From the NCBI RefSeq assembly GCF_000316625.1, contig NC_019676.1, forward strand, positions 5,412,501-5,476,500: DNA of 64,000 bases, written 5' to 3'. This stretch comes from Nostoc sp. PCC 7107 (GTDB lineage: Bacteria > Cyanobacteriota > Cyanobacteriia > Cyanobacteriales > Nostocaceae). Positions 47,559 to 57,548 of the stretch are shown piece after piece; the stretch's first letter is position 1, and each line of letters begins with the position of its first letter. A program made the translations under genes and the position numbers. Under the pieces are notes generated by a model that saw only the letters and a list, made by a program, of their open reading frames with translations, made no database searches and was not told the DNA's origin.

Positions 47559-48593
47559 ATGGCTAAAAACTTTCCTAGCAATTCACAACTTTCCTCAGAT
47601 AAATCAAATTCTTCTATTCGCATAGCAAAGCCAAGTTCTGAGTTCTATTCTGTTTTTTCCGAAGCAGAAGTTTTAGAAATAATTCACGCATTAGAAACTA
47701 GGTGGGAAATTCCTCTCAAATATTCTTATAAAGGTCAAGGAGCTAAAATTTGGCATAATTTTTATCAAAAATTTGTTAGTCCTAAGTGGTATCGCAAATC
47801 AAGTGTAGAAATTGACCTTTTAAGGGACAATTTTGCCTATATTTATGAAAATATCTCAAAATTAAGCAAAGTTAATGTTATCGATGTGGGTGCAGGAAAT
47901 TCATATCCAGCCAAAGAATTTGTTTCCCGACTCAATCAATTGAATAAAATTAATAAATATATTGCTTTAGATATTAGTGAAGACTTGCTGACTGTATCCA
48001 AGAAAAATTTTGCAACTTGGTTTCCTCAACTAGATTATATAAACCAACAGATTGACATCGAAAATAGCTGTATACCTCAGAATTTATCAGTCAATCCCAA
48101 AATCATCTTGCACTTGGGTGTGACAATGGGCAATCATCACAATAGAAATAAGGTACTGAAAAACTTTAAAAATAGTATGGATGAAAATGATTTTCTCATC
48201 TTTACTAATGAAATTGGTTCTAACTCTCAATGGGATGGAATAGCCAGAGGTGGCTGTAAGTATCACGCCGAAGAAATATATCGCTCAATCAAAAATGAAT
48301 TTGGATTTCAATCGCAAGATTGCGAACTTATAAGAAAATATGATTTAGCAACAGATAGTGTTATAGCTAATATTAAATTTCGGCATAATTACAGTATTAA
48401 TTTCAATGTTCAGGGAATCAATCAGCAAATTGCAATCCCTGAAGGTAAAGAAATTACTATTTGGAGACATCATAAGCATGAAATGCCTAAACTTATCCAA
48501 GAGTTAGAAAGTGCTGGATTACAACTTGTTCACTACACTACTAACAAGTATTCATCACATATTATGGCAATTTGTAAGATTGCGAATAACTAA
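47559..48593 (+). CDS. SAM-dependent methyltransferase, EgtD-like family
   Basis: 344 residues from the ATG at 47559 (AAGGA just upstream); the longer frame from 47463 starts with TTG and no site. The SAM motif is 'VNVIDVGAGNSYPAKEF' and the acidic motif II 'YIALDISEDLLTVSKKNF'. 'ILHLGVTMGNHH' and 'FLIFTNEIGS' fit the histidine-specific methyltransferase family (EgtD and relatives, Pfam Methyltransf_33). The chain is slightly longer than EgtD and lacks a neighbouring egtB, so ergothioneine synthesis is not implied. The substrate is unknown. It ends against the interrupted gene. Confidence 0.72.
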   Translation: MAKNFPSNSQLSSDKSNSSIRIAKPSSEFYSVFSEAEVLEIIHALETRWEIPLKYSYKGQGAKIWHNFYQKFVSPKWYRKSSVEIDLLRDNFAYIYENISKLSKVNVIDVGAGNSYPAKEFVSRLNQLNKINKYIALDISEDLLTVSKKNFATWFPQLDYINQQIDIENSCIPQNLSVNPKIILHLGVTMGNHHNRNKVLKNFKNSMDENDFLIFTNEIGSNSQWDGIARGGCKYHAEEIYRSIKNEFGFQSQDCELIRKYDLATDSVIANIKFRHNYSINFNVQGINQQIAIPEGKEITIWRHHKHEMPKLIQELESAGLQLVHYTTNKYSSHIMAICKIANN

Positions 48594-49070
48594 TGGAGCC
48601 AGAAAAGAATTCTAATTTCTGCGGGATGACCTAACTTTAGTAATTCTTGAATAAACCAATCAACACAACCGACGTATTCTCTATAACTCTGTACCCATGA
48701 AACTTCAGTTGTGTTGTCTTTTTTTATTTTATAAACAGGCTCATCGTCTGGTAAATTATCAGGAAAAGGAGCCGAAGCAGAAAATAAAGAGGCATATTGA
48801 TAATTTACATAGCCTTTACATGGTGGGAATATTCTATCCCAATCATAATCAATAATTTCTTGAACCATGAACCAAGTAAAGTGATGTCCCATTCCAAGAC
48901 CTTTATTTTCAAAATAGTCCTGATAAATAGGATTCATATCTTCTGGTAAACCACGCGGTTCTGAAACTGGAACTATTTTCTCAGTATGCCAGTGATAATA
49001 ACTCAGAGAGTGATGATGATAACCAACAAGAGCAGCGTATAACTCGTATGGTGTGCCGGGATTCATGTAA

Positions 49071-49079
49071 CATACTGGT
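49071..49079. repeat. Target-site duplication of the IS, left copy
   Basis: CATACTGGT, repeated exactly at 50873-50881 on the other side of the element. A 9-bp duplication is in the range for IS4-family insertion. Confidence 0.9.
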
Positions 49080-49179
49080 CTGAAGGGGTGACAAAGCGGC
49101 TGAAGCCAAGAAAATAGAGGAGCGTGACCGTTTTGGGGTAAAAAAAGATAGGTCAGGTATTCTCAACAAGACCTATCAA

Positions 49180-50331
49180 ATGATAATGTTACCTAAATTC
49201 TACCAAAACTGCTTTCAAAATGTACTGACACCCGCACAGTACAAGATGCTAGAAATCTTACTAATGCTATTGCAATTTCATAAAACTGTGACAATTGAGA
49301 AACTAGCAACAGTATTTCCACAACCGATAAAATTTGAAAGTCGGAGGCGGAGTATACAAAGATTTTTACTACTACCTCAGTTGTCGATTCCATATCTGTG
49401 GTTTCCCCTGCTCAAACGATGGGTGAAAAATAGTCTGAAAAGAGGAGAGAAACGGCTAATATTTGCGATTGATAGAACACAATGGCGTTCACAAAATGTA
49501 TTTGTAATTAGTTTAATAGAACAAAAAAGAGCAATACCTGTGTACTGGCTATTGTTACCTAAAAAAGGATGTAGCAATTTGGGAGAGCAGAAAAAATTAA
49601 TTCGTCCACTATTGCAGTTATTTAAGGGATATCAAATGCTGGTACTGGGAGATAGAGAATTCCACAGTATAAAACTAGCAAATTGGTTACATAGCAAGGG
49701 CATTGACTTTGTATTGCGTCAGAAACAAGGTACTTATATTCGGCAAGAAAACCAATCACACCAACGCTTACAATCTTTGGGATTAACTCCTGGCATCTCG
49801 TTTTTTTTGACAGGGATTCAAGCAACTAAACAGAAAGGGTTTGCCAATTTTAATCTCGCCGGATATTACAAGCGCAAATATCGTGGAGTTGTTGAGCCTG
49901 CTGGCTGGTTTTTATTAACTAACCTTGATAGTCTCAAAGATGCCATTAAAGCATTTAAGTTGCGGAGTGGTATCGAAGCCATGTTTAAAGATTGTAAAAC
50001 TGGAGGGTATAATCTCGAATCTACTTATGCTGATGGTCAACGTTTGATAGCACTGATTTTATTAATTGCTATTGCCTATACTTGTGCTATTTTAGTTGGT
50101 CGTAATTCTCGCTCCTCTGGACTACAAAAATATGTTGGTCGTCTGAAGGAGTTACAACGATTGCACCGCCGACATAGTGCTTTTTGGATTGGTTTGTATG
50201 GTCAGTTATGGGTAGGGGCAATGGAATTTTGGGCTGATTTAGCTCATGAATTGATGCGCCTCAAGCCCAGTAAACTGCCATATTTTCAACAAGGTCTACG
50301 GGCTATGACTCTTATCCAGTCTGCTTTATAA
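49180..50331 (+). CDS. IS4-family transposase
   Basis: 383 residues, full length. The DDE catalytic residues are visible in 'LIFAIDRTQW' (Asp), 'QMLVLGDREFHS' (Asp) and the IS4 'Y-(2)-R-(3)-E-(6)-K' region 'FKLRSGIEAMFKDCKTGGYNLE' (Glu). The N-terminal part ('KLATVFPQPIKFESRRRSIQRFL') should bind the ends. It looks intact and potentially active. The C-terminal third is encoded again just downstream. Confidence 0.9.
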   Translation: MIMLPKFYQNCFQNVLTPAQYKMLEILLMLLQFHKTVTIEKLATVFPQPIKFESRRRSIQRFLLLPQLSIPYLWFPLLKRWVKNSLKRGEKRLIFAIDRTQWRSQNVFVISLIEQKRAIPVYWLLLPKKGCSNLGEQKKLIRPLLQLFKGYQMLVLGDREFHSIKLANWLHSKGIDFVLRQKQGTYIRQENQSHQRLQSLGLTPGISFFLTGIQATKQKGFANFNLAGYYKRKYRGVVEPAGWFLLTNLDSLKDAIKAFKLRSGIEAMFKDCKTGGYNLESTYADGQRLIALILLIAIAYTCAILVGRNSRSSGLQKYVGRLKELQRLHRRHSAFWIGLYGQLWVGAMEFWADLAHELMRLKPSKLPYFQQGLRAMTLIQSAL

Positions 50332-50351
50332 CTTTTTTGTCACCCCTTCAG

Positions 50352-50852
50352 CAGAAAGGGTTTGCCAATTTTAATCTCGCCGGATATTACAAGCGCAAAT
50401 ATCGTGGAGTTGTTGAGCCTGCTGGCTGGTTTTTATTAACTAACCTTGATAGTCTCAAAGATGCCATTAAAGCATTTAAGTTGCGGAGTGGTATCGAAGC
50501 CATGTTTAAAGATTGTAAAACTGGGGGGTATAATCTCGAATCTACTTATGCTGATGGTCAACGTTTGATAGCACTGATTTTATTAATTGCTATTGCCTAT
50601 ACTTGTGCTATTTTAGTTGGTCGTAATTCTCGCTCCTCTGGACTACAAAAATATGTTGGTCGTCTGAAGGAGTTACAACGATTGCACCGCCGACATAGTG
50701 CTTTTTGGATTGGTTTGTATGGTCAGTTATGGGTAGGGGCAATGGAATTTTGGGCTGATTTAGCTCATGAATTGATGCGCCTCAAGCCCAGTAAACTGCC
50801 ATATTTTCAACAAGGTCTACGGGCTATGACTCTTATCCAGTCTGCTTTATAA
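50352..50852 (+). pseudogene. Duplicated 3' part of the transposase gene
   Basis: An open frame that repeats the last 167 residues of the transposase without any start region. It arises from the 521-bp tandem duplication. The frame runs back only into the right inverted repeat, so no functional protein is expected: it has the Glu region but neither Asp. Confidence 0.9.
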
Positions 50853-50872
50853 CTTTTTTGTCACCCCTTCAG

Positions 50873-50881
50873 CATACTGGT
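50873..50881. repeat. Target-site duplication of the IS, right copy
   Basis: CATACTGGT, identical to 49071-49079, directly after the outer right inverted repeat. Confidence 0.9.
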
Positions 50882-51143
50882 ATTCTTTTACCTTTTGACC
50901 ACTTCGGTTCAGGAATTGCTTCCCATTGATTGTTCCGCCAAATTTCTGCGTAAATGCTACTAGTTGTACTCATAATTCTTCAAGTCGAGTACTGGTAAGT
51001 TAAGGCTAAAAAGCTATAACTCAACAAAAAACGAAAAAATGATTTTGGAGGGGGTTTGGGGTACGGTTGCGTCCCCCAGGAGAATCCCCCAAATCTTGCT
51101 CATTAATATTTACTTTGAGCATTTCCAAAAACTATATAATCTC

Positions 51144-52514
51144 TCAACGCCCCGCCCAAGCTAAACACAACTGACGGAAGTCGTCACCACGCACTTCAAA
51201 GTTAGGATACTGGTCGAAACTTGCACAAGCGGGAGACAGCAATACTACAGGTGCTTGGTGCTGTTTGGCTAATTCTGCTGACCGAGGTACAGCTTTAGCC
51301 ATTGTTTCCACGATTTCGTAATTAGTATAACCAACTTCTTGTAAGCGTTGGACAAAGGCTGGTGCGGCTGCACCAATTAATAACACGGCTGCGGCTTTAG
51401 CTTGGATTTTGGCTAACCAACCTGTATCGTCGCCGGGTTTGGCTTCTCCCCCCGCAATCAAAATTGTCGGACTCTTCACTGAAGCTAACCCGACTTCGGC
51501 TGCGTCGTAGTTGGTGGCTTTGCTGTCGTTGATAAAGTCAATACCTTCCCAAGTGCAGATATGTTCTAAGCGGTGGGGAACGCCAGGAAATTCTTGAATG
51601 GCTTTGGTAATTGCATCGGGTTGAATGTCTGCTAATCGTGCTGCGGCTACTGACATGAGGAGATTTTGTAGGTTGTGTTCTCCCACCATGCGTAATGCAG
51701 AGGCTGGAATAATTCTCGTTGGTGTGGAAGTGGCGGTTAATTTTTCGACAACCCAGCCATCTTCGATATAAAAACCTTTCTTACCAATTAAAAAATCTTG
51801 GCCCTTGACACTTGTCCAATAAGCATCAGGCCAATGATTCAGACCGACTTTATTTAAATAAGCGTCATCACCGTTAAATACTTGTAACTGCGACTGCTTT
51901 AACAGCTTGGCTTTGATGTCGTAGTAAGTTTCTAAAGTTTTGTGACGGGCGAGGTGGTCGGGTGTAAATGTTGTCCAAACGCCGATGCGAGGTGCTAAAG
52001 ATGAAGATGATTCGATTTGATAACTGCTAATTTCGCCAATTACCCAATCGGGAAGTATGGGGGCTAAGGCGACTTCACAAGCTGCATAACCAATGTTACC
52101 GCAGGCGGGTGCATCAAATCCGGCTGCTTGGAAAATGGCGGCGATTAAGGCTGTGGTGGTCGTTTTGCCATTTGTCCCAGTGATGGCTACCCAAGGCTGG
52201 GATTTTAAATGTCGCCAAGCAAGTTCCATTTCGCCAATTGTTTCAATCCCTAGTTCTCGTGCTTTGACTAACAAGGGAACATCCCAAGGTACACCGGGAC
52301 TAACAATAATTAATTGGGGTAAATCAGGACTGTTTAAATCTAGGGAATATCCTAGTTTAACGGTGATTTGTTCGGCAGCAAGTTCTTGTTGTTGTTGCAG
52401 GAAGGTGTCAGAGGTGTTTCGCTCGCCTAGCTCCACCTCCCATCCTTCCCGTTTCAACAATCTCGCCGCAGCAACACCGGACTTACCTAATCCAATTACA
52501 TGAGCTTTGGACAT
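51144..52514 (-). CDS. murD: UDP-N-acetylmuramoylalanine-D-glutamate ligase
   Basis: 456 residues from the ATG at 52514 ('[20 protein letters not shown]'); a GTG at 52544 is a weaker alternative. A Rossmann-like N-terminal domain is followed by the Mur ligase ATP site '[16 protein letters not shown]', the central domain ('[21 protein letters not shown]') and the C-terminal domain ('[19 protein letters not shown]', '[22 protein letters not shown]'). It adds D-Glu to UDP-MurNAc-L-Ala in peptidoglycan synthesis. Followed upstream by glyS on the same strand, about 80 bp apart. Confidence 0.97.
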   Translation of the reverse strand: MSKAHVIGLGKSGVAAARLLKREGWEVELGERNTSDTFLQQQQELAAEQITVKLGYSLDLNSPDLPQLIIVSPGVPWDVPLLVKARELGIETIGEMELAWRHLKSQPWVAITGTNGKTTTTALIAAIFQAAGFDAPACGNIGYAACEVALAPILPDWVIGEISSYQIESSSSLAPRIGVWTTFTPDHLARHKTLETYYDIKAKLLKQSQLQVFNGDDAYLNKVGLNHWPDAYWTSVKGQDFLIGKKGFYIEDGWVVEKLTATSTPTRIIPASALRMVGEHNLQNLLMSVAAARLADIQPDAITKAIQEFPGVPHRLEHICTWEGIDFINDSKATNYDAAEVGLASVKSPTILIAGGEAKPGDDTGWLAKIQAKAAAVLLIGAAAPAFVQRLQEVGYTNYEIVETMAKAVPRSAELAKQHQAPVVLLSPACASFDQYPNFEVRGDDFRQLCLAWAGR

Positions 52515-52597
52515 AGACTGTAGCAGAGACCCCTGGTTAAGCACTCATTATACTAACGCTAATTGGTAACATTTACACCATCTTTTGTTGATCTACG

Positions 52598-54748
52598 CTA
52601 CAAATTTTTCACAATAGATCCAAAGTCAGCTAACACTCGCGCATGATTTCGCAGTAATCCGAGCAAATTCAAGCGATTGCGCTTAATATCTGGGTTGGTA
52701 TCCATAACTAACACGCTTTCCGGGCCATCAAAGAAATTACCAACGGTAGGAGCGATTTTTGCTAACGCTGCAATTAACAATTGATAGTTTCGTGATTGCT
52801 GGGCGGTTTGGGTTTGGGGTACTAATTCCACGATCGCATCGTAAAATGCTTTTTCGGATGACTTTTGGAATAGTTCGGGATTGATTAAACCTGCTGGTTC
52901 TAACTGTTTGGTGTCTAAATTACCTTGGGCGGCGAGGCGGGTAGAACGGTTGACGGTTTCGTAGATTTTATCTAGAGTACCATCGTTGCGGATTTGTTGC
53001 AGATATAAGGCGCGATCGCGTACATCTAATAAATCCTGCAATGCCCTTTCTGTATATTCTGGGTCATTTTCTCCCAAAACAGCATTCACCAAATCGTAAT
53101 CAATTTGTTTTTCTTCTTGTAATAAAGTCCGAATCCGTTGTAAGAAAAATTCTTGCAAGGTTGTAACTAATTGCCCTGATTTCTTGTTATATTCTTGAGC
53201 AAAATTAGCTGCTGTTTGCTGCAATAAATTATCTAAATTAATTCCTAAATTCGCAGCCCAAGTAATATTTACAATCGCATTCGCCGCCCGACGCAAAGCA
53301 AAGGGGTCAGATGAACCTGTGGGAATCAACCCCAAGCCAAAAATGCTGACTAATGTATCTAATCTATCAGCCAAACCGACAACTTGACCTGTTAAGGTTG
53401 AAGGTAAAATGTCATCGGCTCCCCGTGGTAAATAATGTTCAAAAATTGCCGTTGCCACCGCTTCCGGTTCGCCACTTGCTAAAGCATATTTCTGCCCCAT
53501 AATGCCTTGCAATTCTGGGAATTCATAAATCATTTGGCTAACTAAATCAGCTTTACATAACAAAGCCGCCCGTTGAATATTTTGGCTCTCTGCTGCCGAT
53601 AATACCAGTTGTGTGGCGATTTGCTCGGCAATATTGACGATGCGATTTACCTTGACACGCAGCGAACCTAAATCTTCTTGGAAAGTTACCTTTTCTAACT
53701 GAGGTAAAAAGCTTTCTAAAGGTTTAGCTACATCAGCGTTATAAAAAAACTGTCCATCAGCTAATCGGGCGCGGATGACTCTTTCATTACCTTTGGCGAT
53801 GATATCTGATTTTGTCGGGTCGCCATTAGAAATGGTGATAAAATTGGGCAATAATTCTTGATGATTTTCTCCTTTGAAAACAGGAAAATATCTTTGGTGG
53901 CTAACCATCACAGTTGTAATAACTTCCGTGGGTAGATTCAAAAATGCTGAGTCAAATTTCCCCACAACTGGCGAAGGCCATTCTACTAAGTTAGTTACTT
54001 CTTTTAACAAGTCGGGATAGATTTCTGTAGAACCATTGACCGAATTTACTGCGGCGTGAACTTCTTTTTCAATTGTAGTTGCACGTTCATTATTATCAAC
54101 CACTACATAAGCAGCACGCAGAGTTTCAACGTAATCAGTTGCGTGGTGAATAGTCACAGTTGCAGGATGTAAAACTCGATGACCGTGAGAAATGCGATCG
54201 CTAGTAATTCTATCAGAACCGTTAACCAATTCTATCGGCAAAATCGCATCATCCAACAAAGCCACCAACCACCGCACAGGGCGAGAAAACCTCACATCGC
54301 CATCACCCCAGCGCATCAACCGCTTACCTTCTAAAGTGAAAATCCATTGGGGAACAAGTTCGGTGAAAATGTCAGCCACAGGACGACCAGGAGTTTTTTT
54401 GTTAACAAAGACAAAATCGCCTTTGTCTGTGGGGCGAACTTGTAGCGCGTCCAATTCCACACCTTGCTTTTTGGCAAACCCTATGGCTGCGGGTGTGGGT
54501 TGACCATCTTTAAAAGCTGCTTGGGCGGGAGGGCCTTTAATTTCTTCTTCCCTGTCTGGTTGTTGCTGTGGTAGACCCTTAATTAGTACCGCCAAGCGTC
54601 GGGGAGTACCGTAAACTTCTACAGCGTCACTGTTGAGACTATTGGCTGCCAAAGTTTGGGGAATGCGCGATCGCCATTGTACTATGGCATCACTGAGAAA
54701 ATTTGCAGGTAGTTCTTCTGTACCAACTTCCAATAAAAAATCCGGCAT
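52598..54748 (-). CDS. glyS: Glycyl-tRNA synthetase beta subunit
   Basis: 716 residues, complete. The start '[18 protein letters not shown]' and '[17 protein letters not shown]' are hallmark motifs. 'DGRL..FFYNAD'-type sequence ('[19 protein letters not shown]') and '[36 protein letters not shown]' follow, and the C-terminal anticodon-binding-like domain ends the chain. In the tetrameric bacterial type it works with the alpha subunit GlyQ, which is not in this window. It precedes murD on the same strand. Confidence 0.97.
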   Translation of the reverse strand: MPDFLLEVGTEELPANFLSDAIVQWRSRIPQTLAANSLNSDAVEVYGTPRRLAVLIKGLPQQQPDREEEIKGPPAQAAFKDGQPTPAAIGFAKKQGVELDALQVRPTDKGDFVFVNKKTPGRPVADIFTELVPQWIFTLEGKRLMRWGDGDVRFSRPVRWLVALLDDAILPIELVNGSDRITSDRISHGHRVLHPATVTIHHATDYVETLRAAYVVVDNNERATTIEKEVHAAVNSVNGSTEIYPDLLKEVTNLVEWPSPVVGKFDSAFLNLPTEVITTVMVSHQRYFPVFKGENHQELLPNFITISNGDPTKSDIIAKGNERVIRARLADGQFFYNADVAKPLESFLPQLEKVTFQEDLGSLRVKVNRIVNIAEQIATQLVLSAAESQNIQRAALLCKADLVSQMIYEFPELQGIMGQKYALASGEPEAVATAIFEHYLPRGADDILPSTLTGQVVGLADRLDTLVSIFGLGLIPTGSSDPFALRRAANAIVNITWAANLGINLDNLLQQTAANFAQEYNKKSGQLVTTLQEFFLQRIRTLLQEEKQIDYDLVNAVLGENDPEYTERALQDLLDVRDRALYLQQIRNDGTLDKIYETVNRSTRLAAQGNLDTKQLEPAGLINPELFQKSSEKAFYDAIVELVPQTQTAQQSRNYQLLIAALAKIAPTVGNFFDGPESVLVMDTNPDIKRNRLNLLGLLRNHARVLADFGSIVKNL

Positions 54749-54990
54749 AGGACAAGGTTCACATCAGTCAATTCCACCAGTTTACCTTGCCATCATACTG
54801 AAGAGGTGTACAGGCTAAAATCAGAAAGTCTCAGACTATAAAGATTCTCACCTGCACTGAGGTACTAGAAAAAATAATTAACCGCAGATAGACGCAGATA
54901 AGTTTGTACATTAGCAAATTAAGAAATGCTATATTTGCGTGCTTTTCTTTGCGCCTTTGCGCCTTTGCGCGAGACAATTCTCTAACAAAA

Positions 54991-57063
54991 TCACCAATTA
55001 CGCTCAACTACCATCACCTCAGTATATTCAAACTCATTAGGGCTTTGCTTTACTAACGGATATCTTTCCTCACCCAACTCAATATAATCTTGTTCACAAT
55101 CAGGTTTAGACGAATAATAAGTCAACACATATTCTCGCCCAATCCTATTCGCCATTTCCTGTTCTACTTCACCCCGCCATTGCGTTTTTGTCACCAAAAT
55201 AATTAACTGATTGGCTAATTGAGGTAGTGTTTGAGCAATGCGGCGGCGATAAGTTTCATCTAAACTACCAAAGGGAGAATCCATCACTATTGGGAACGTG
55301 CTACTATTCGGCACAGTTAAAACTTTGCGTTTTTCGCTCCATTCCCGCACCTTATCAATAATACTGGCAATAAAAGACAAACTGAGAATTTGATTTTCAC
55401 CTGTAGATGCAGCAACGAGTGATTCTATTTTCGCTGTATTTTCTACTAAGGTGAGTTCATACTTATCGCTAATTTTTGGCAGATATGGTGCAAAGGATAT
55501 TGCTGTAAATATCTCCTGTAATCGCTGTTCTAACTGCAAACGAAACTGTTTTTCTTGCCGATTTCTGACTTCAGTTAATCTTTCAATCGCATCTTGAGTA
55601 GCGTTGATGCGTCTTTGTGCGAGTAATTGCTTTTCTTCATTCAGTTTCTGCTTGGCTATTTGTTTTATTAAAGCATCAATCTCCGTTTTTAAGTGCAAAA
55701 TCCGCTGTTGATTTGCACCTTGTTCTCGATTTAATTCATCAATTTTACTTTCAATTTCATCTAAGCGTTTTTGTAAACTGCTAATTTCTTCATTCGCATC
55801 TTTACGCAACCGTTCTTGAATCGTATCTAATTCAAGTTCAATTTGCGAGATATTTTGGCGAAACTGATTAATTCTTGTTTGTTCTCTATCGACTTCCTCC
55901 CAAAAGGCTATGGCTTGCTTATCAATTTCATCAACTTGGGCGCTCATGCGAATTGCTGTTTCTTCCACAACAGAAGAACCAGCCTTTTCTAACCAATCAC
56001 TCACATTTGTATGGTTATGATTACCTGCATTTAATTCTGCACCACAAATACAGTGTTGACTTTTGAGTAATTCGTTAATAAATTCCCGCGAAATACCCGA
56101 TGTTAATTCGCCGCGGGCTTTTAATTCATTGAGAATTGTCCGAAATTGAGTTGTTGTATCTGATAGCAGAATTGTATAGCCGCGTGCCGAAATAATTTTT
56201 TTTAGCGCGTCTCTAGTTTGACGGAGATTTTCTTGATGAGATGTTTTTTGGTTTTCTAATTCTTGTCGTCTGTCTTGTAGTTCTTTTGCGGCGCTGAGTT
56301 CGAGTAACCGATTTCCTGTCTCTTTTTTGAAACTTTGTTGATATTCTAATTCTTGTTTAATTTCAGTTTGTCTAGTGTTGATTTTGGCAATTTCTTGTTC
56401 TAGTTTTTCTTGTGCTTTTAAAAGTTGTTTAATTGCTGAATCACCAATCGCTTTTAATTCATTTTCTAAACTTTTTTTAGCTTCACTAAGATGTTTGATA
56501 GAACGGTTAATTACCTCTACACCCAAAAAAATCTTGATAGCTTCGGCAATTTCCGCTTTTTTATCAGAACGGACTATTTCTTCAATGCGTTCTCCATCAA
56601 AGAAAAAGTATTGATGTAAGCTGGCTGGTAAAATTTGCCCAATAATTTCTTCTGGTTTTTGCAGTGGAAAATACCATCTACCATCATCGCCAGCCACTTG
56701 CATTAATAATTCTGTTTTGATAGATTCCAAGTCAGTTTTATCTTTATAAATCCGACACTGGCGTTTAGCGTTGTAGCGTTTACCTTCATGCTCCCAGTTT
56801 ACTTCTACCCAACATTCTACAGATTGTCCAGTTTTAGCTTCGGCGATCGCTCTTTTATTCACCAACTGTTCTGTGGAAGCAAAGGCAGCACTAAACCTCT
56901 CATATAATACCCATGTAAAGGCATTCAGTAAACTGGTTTTTCCCGATCCATTATTACCATGAATAATTGTGGTATTGAGAATATCTCCCCCTGACAAAAC
57001 TATCTCTGGTGTTCTGCCGTAAAAAGAGCGAAAGTTACACAGTTTAATTGAAGTGAGCTTCAT
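54991..57063 (-). CDS. DndD-like SMC-family ATPase
   Basis: 690 residues. Walker A 'IHGNNGSGKTS' (about 35-44) follows 'LCNFRSFYG'. A long coiled coil spans about 190-580, interrupted by a zinc-hook-like 'SQHCICGAELNAG' (CxC motif). The Walker B region is 'PIVMDSPFGSLDETYRRRIAQTLPQLA'. 'FFFDGERIEEI' is typical of DndD, the ATPase of DNA phosphorothioation. The cysteine-desulfurase-linked DndC, DndB and DndE are not in the neighbourhood. It overlaps a small upstream gene by 4 bp. Confidence 0.82.
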   Translation of the reverse strand: MKLTSIKLCNFRSFYGRTPEIVLSGGDILNTTIIHGNNGSGKTSLLNAFTWVLYERFSAAFASTEQLVNKRAIAEAKTGQSVECWVEVNWEHEGKRYNAKRQCRIYKDKTDLESIKTELLMQVAGDDGRWYFPLQKPEEIIGQILPASLHQYFFFDGERIEEIVRSDKKAEIAEAIKIFLGVEVINRSIKHLSEAKKSLENELKAIGDSAIKQLLKAQEKLEQEIAKINTRQTEIKQELEYQQSFKKETGNRLLELSAAKELQDRRQELENQKTSHQENLRQTRDALKKIISARGYTILLSDTTTQFRTILNELKARGELTSGISREFINELLKSQHCICGAELNAGNHNHTNVSDWLEKAGSSVVEETAIRMSAQVDEIDKQAIAFWEEVDREQTRINQFRQNISQIELELDTIQERLRKDANEEISSLQKRLDEIESKIDELNREQGANQQRILHLKTEIDALIKQIAKQKLNEEKQLLAQRRINATQDAIERLTEVRNRQEKQFRLQLEQRLQEIFTAISFAPYLPKISDKYELTLVENTAKIESLVAASTGENQILSLSFIASIIDKVREWSEKRKVLTVPNSSTFPIVMDSPFGSLDETYRRRIAQTLPQLANQLIILVTKTQWRGEVEQEMANRIGREYVLTYYSSKPDCEQDYIELGEERYPLVKQSPNEFEYTEVMVVERNW

Positions 57064-57281
57064 TGTACGGCTTCCTTGACAATTGCCAAAATATCATCGT
57101 TGATGGGGCTGTTACTTTTCTTATCCAGCCTGCTTTTTTCTAGATGCCATACTCGCTCTATTATTTGTTGCACTTCCGCCGAGGCGCTAGTAATTGGCTC
57201 TTGCACATCATCGATATTCTGCTCTGGCAACATCTCAGTTTTGTATGAGTTATGCTTTATTTTAGCTGTCTCTATCGTCAA
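57060..57281 (-). CDS. Small hypothetical protein coupled to the DndD-like gene
   Basis: 73 residues, acidic, helical ('SAEVQQIIERVWHLEKSRLDKK', 'INDDILAIVKEAVQ'), with no known domain. Its stop overlaps the start of the DndD-like gene (ATGA-type), so the two are co-translated, suggesting a regulator or partner of that ATPase. It is too short and unlike DndE to be called that. Confidence 0.65.
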   Translation of the reverse strand: MTIETAKIKHNSYKTEMLPEQNIDDVQEPITSASAEVQQIIERVWHLEKSRLDKKSNSPINDDILAIVKEAVQ

Positions 57282-57548
57282 TTTTACATCCGTAATGCTA
57301 CTCTTCCTCGCATCTTTAATTTGGGGTAATTATGGGGAGAAAAATTTTAAAATTTTTTGACAAAATTGGGGTTTATTTTGGGGAGTTTACTGATATACTA
57401 ATTTTAGGTTGAATATTGATCGTAATTGAATATTTGTCGCTTTAAAAATTTTGCTGCTATCCGATTATGATCAATATTCATTATTCCATAAAGAATCGGG
57501 ATATTTACAGGTAGCAAACAAAATTTTACAAAATTGACCGCATACGGA

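Larger units (their letters stand above)
49080..50872 (+). mobile_element. IS4-family insertion sequence with internal tandem duplication
   Basis: The ends are inverted repeats: CTGAAGGGGTGACAAA at the left and its near-exact complement TTTTGTCACCCCTTCAG at the right (50856-50872), flanked by 9-bp direct repeats. A complete unit runs from 49080 to 50351. The last 521 bp (49831-50351) are then repeated at 50352-50872, including a second copy of the right inverted repeat, giving an element of 1793 bp. At least one base differs between the two copies. Confidence 0.92.
48590..50973 (-). pseudogene. Conserved hypothetical gene split by an IS4-family element
   Basis: The minus-strand frame from 49066 to 48590 is only the C-terminal 158 residues ('MNPGTPYELYAALVGYHHHS...'). 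On the other side of the insertion, the minus strand reads from an ATG at 50973 'MSTTSSIYAEIWRNNQWEAI' followed by 13 more codons up to the insertion point. Removing the element and one copy of the 9-bp duplication joins the two parts in frame to a protein of about 193 residues, acidic and soluble. No family recognised. In its present state it should be inactive. Confidence 0.85.

Noticed and set aside
50337-50852. Second transposase gene
   Set aside because: It is the duplicated C-terminal third without start region or catalytic Asp residues; listed as a pseudogene.
57060-57281. Small gene as DndE
   Set aside because: Too short and without the DndE pattern; left as hypothetical.
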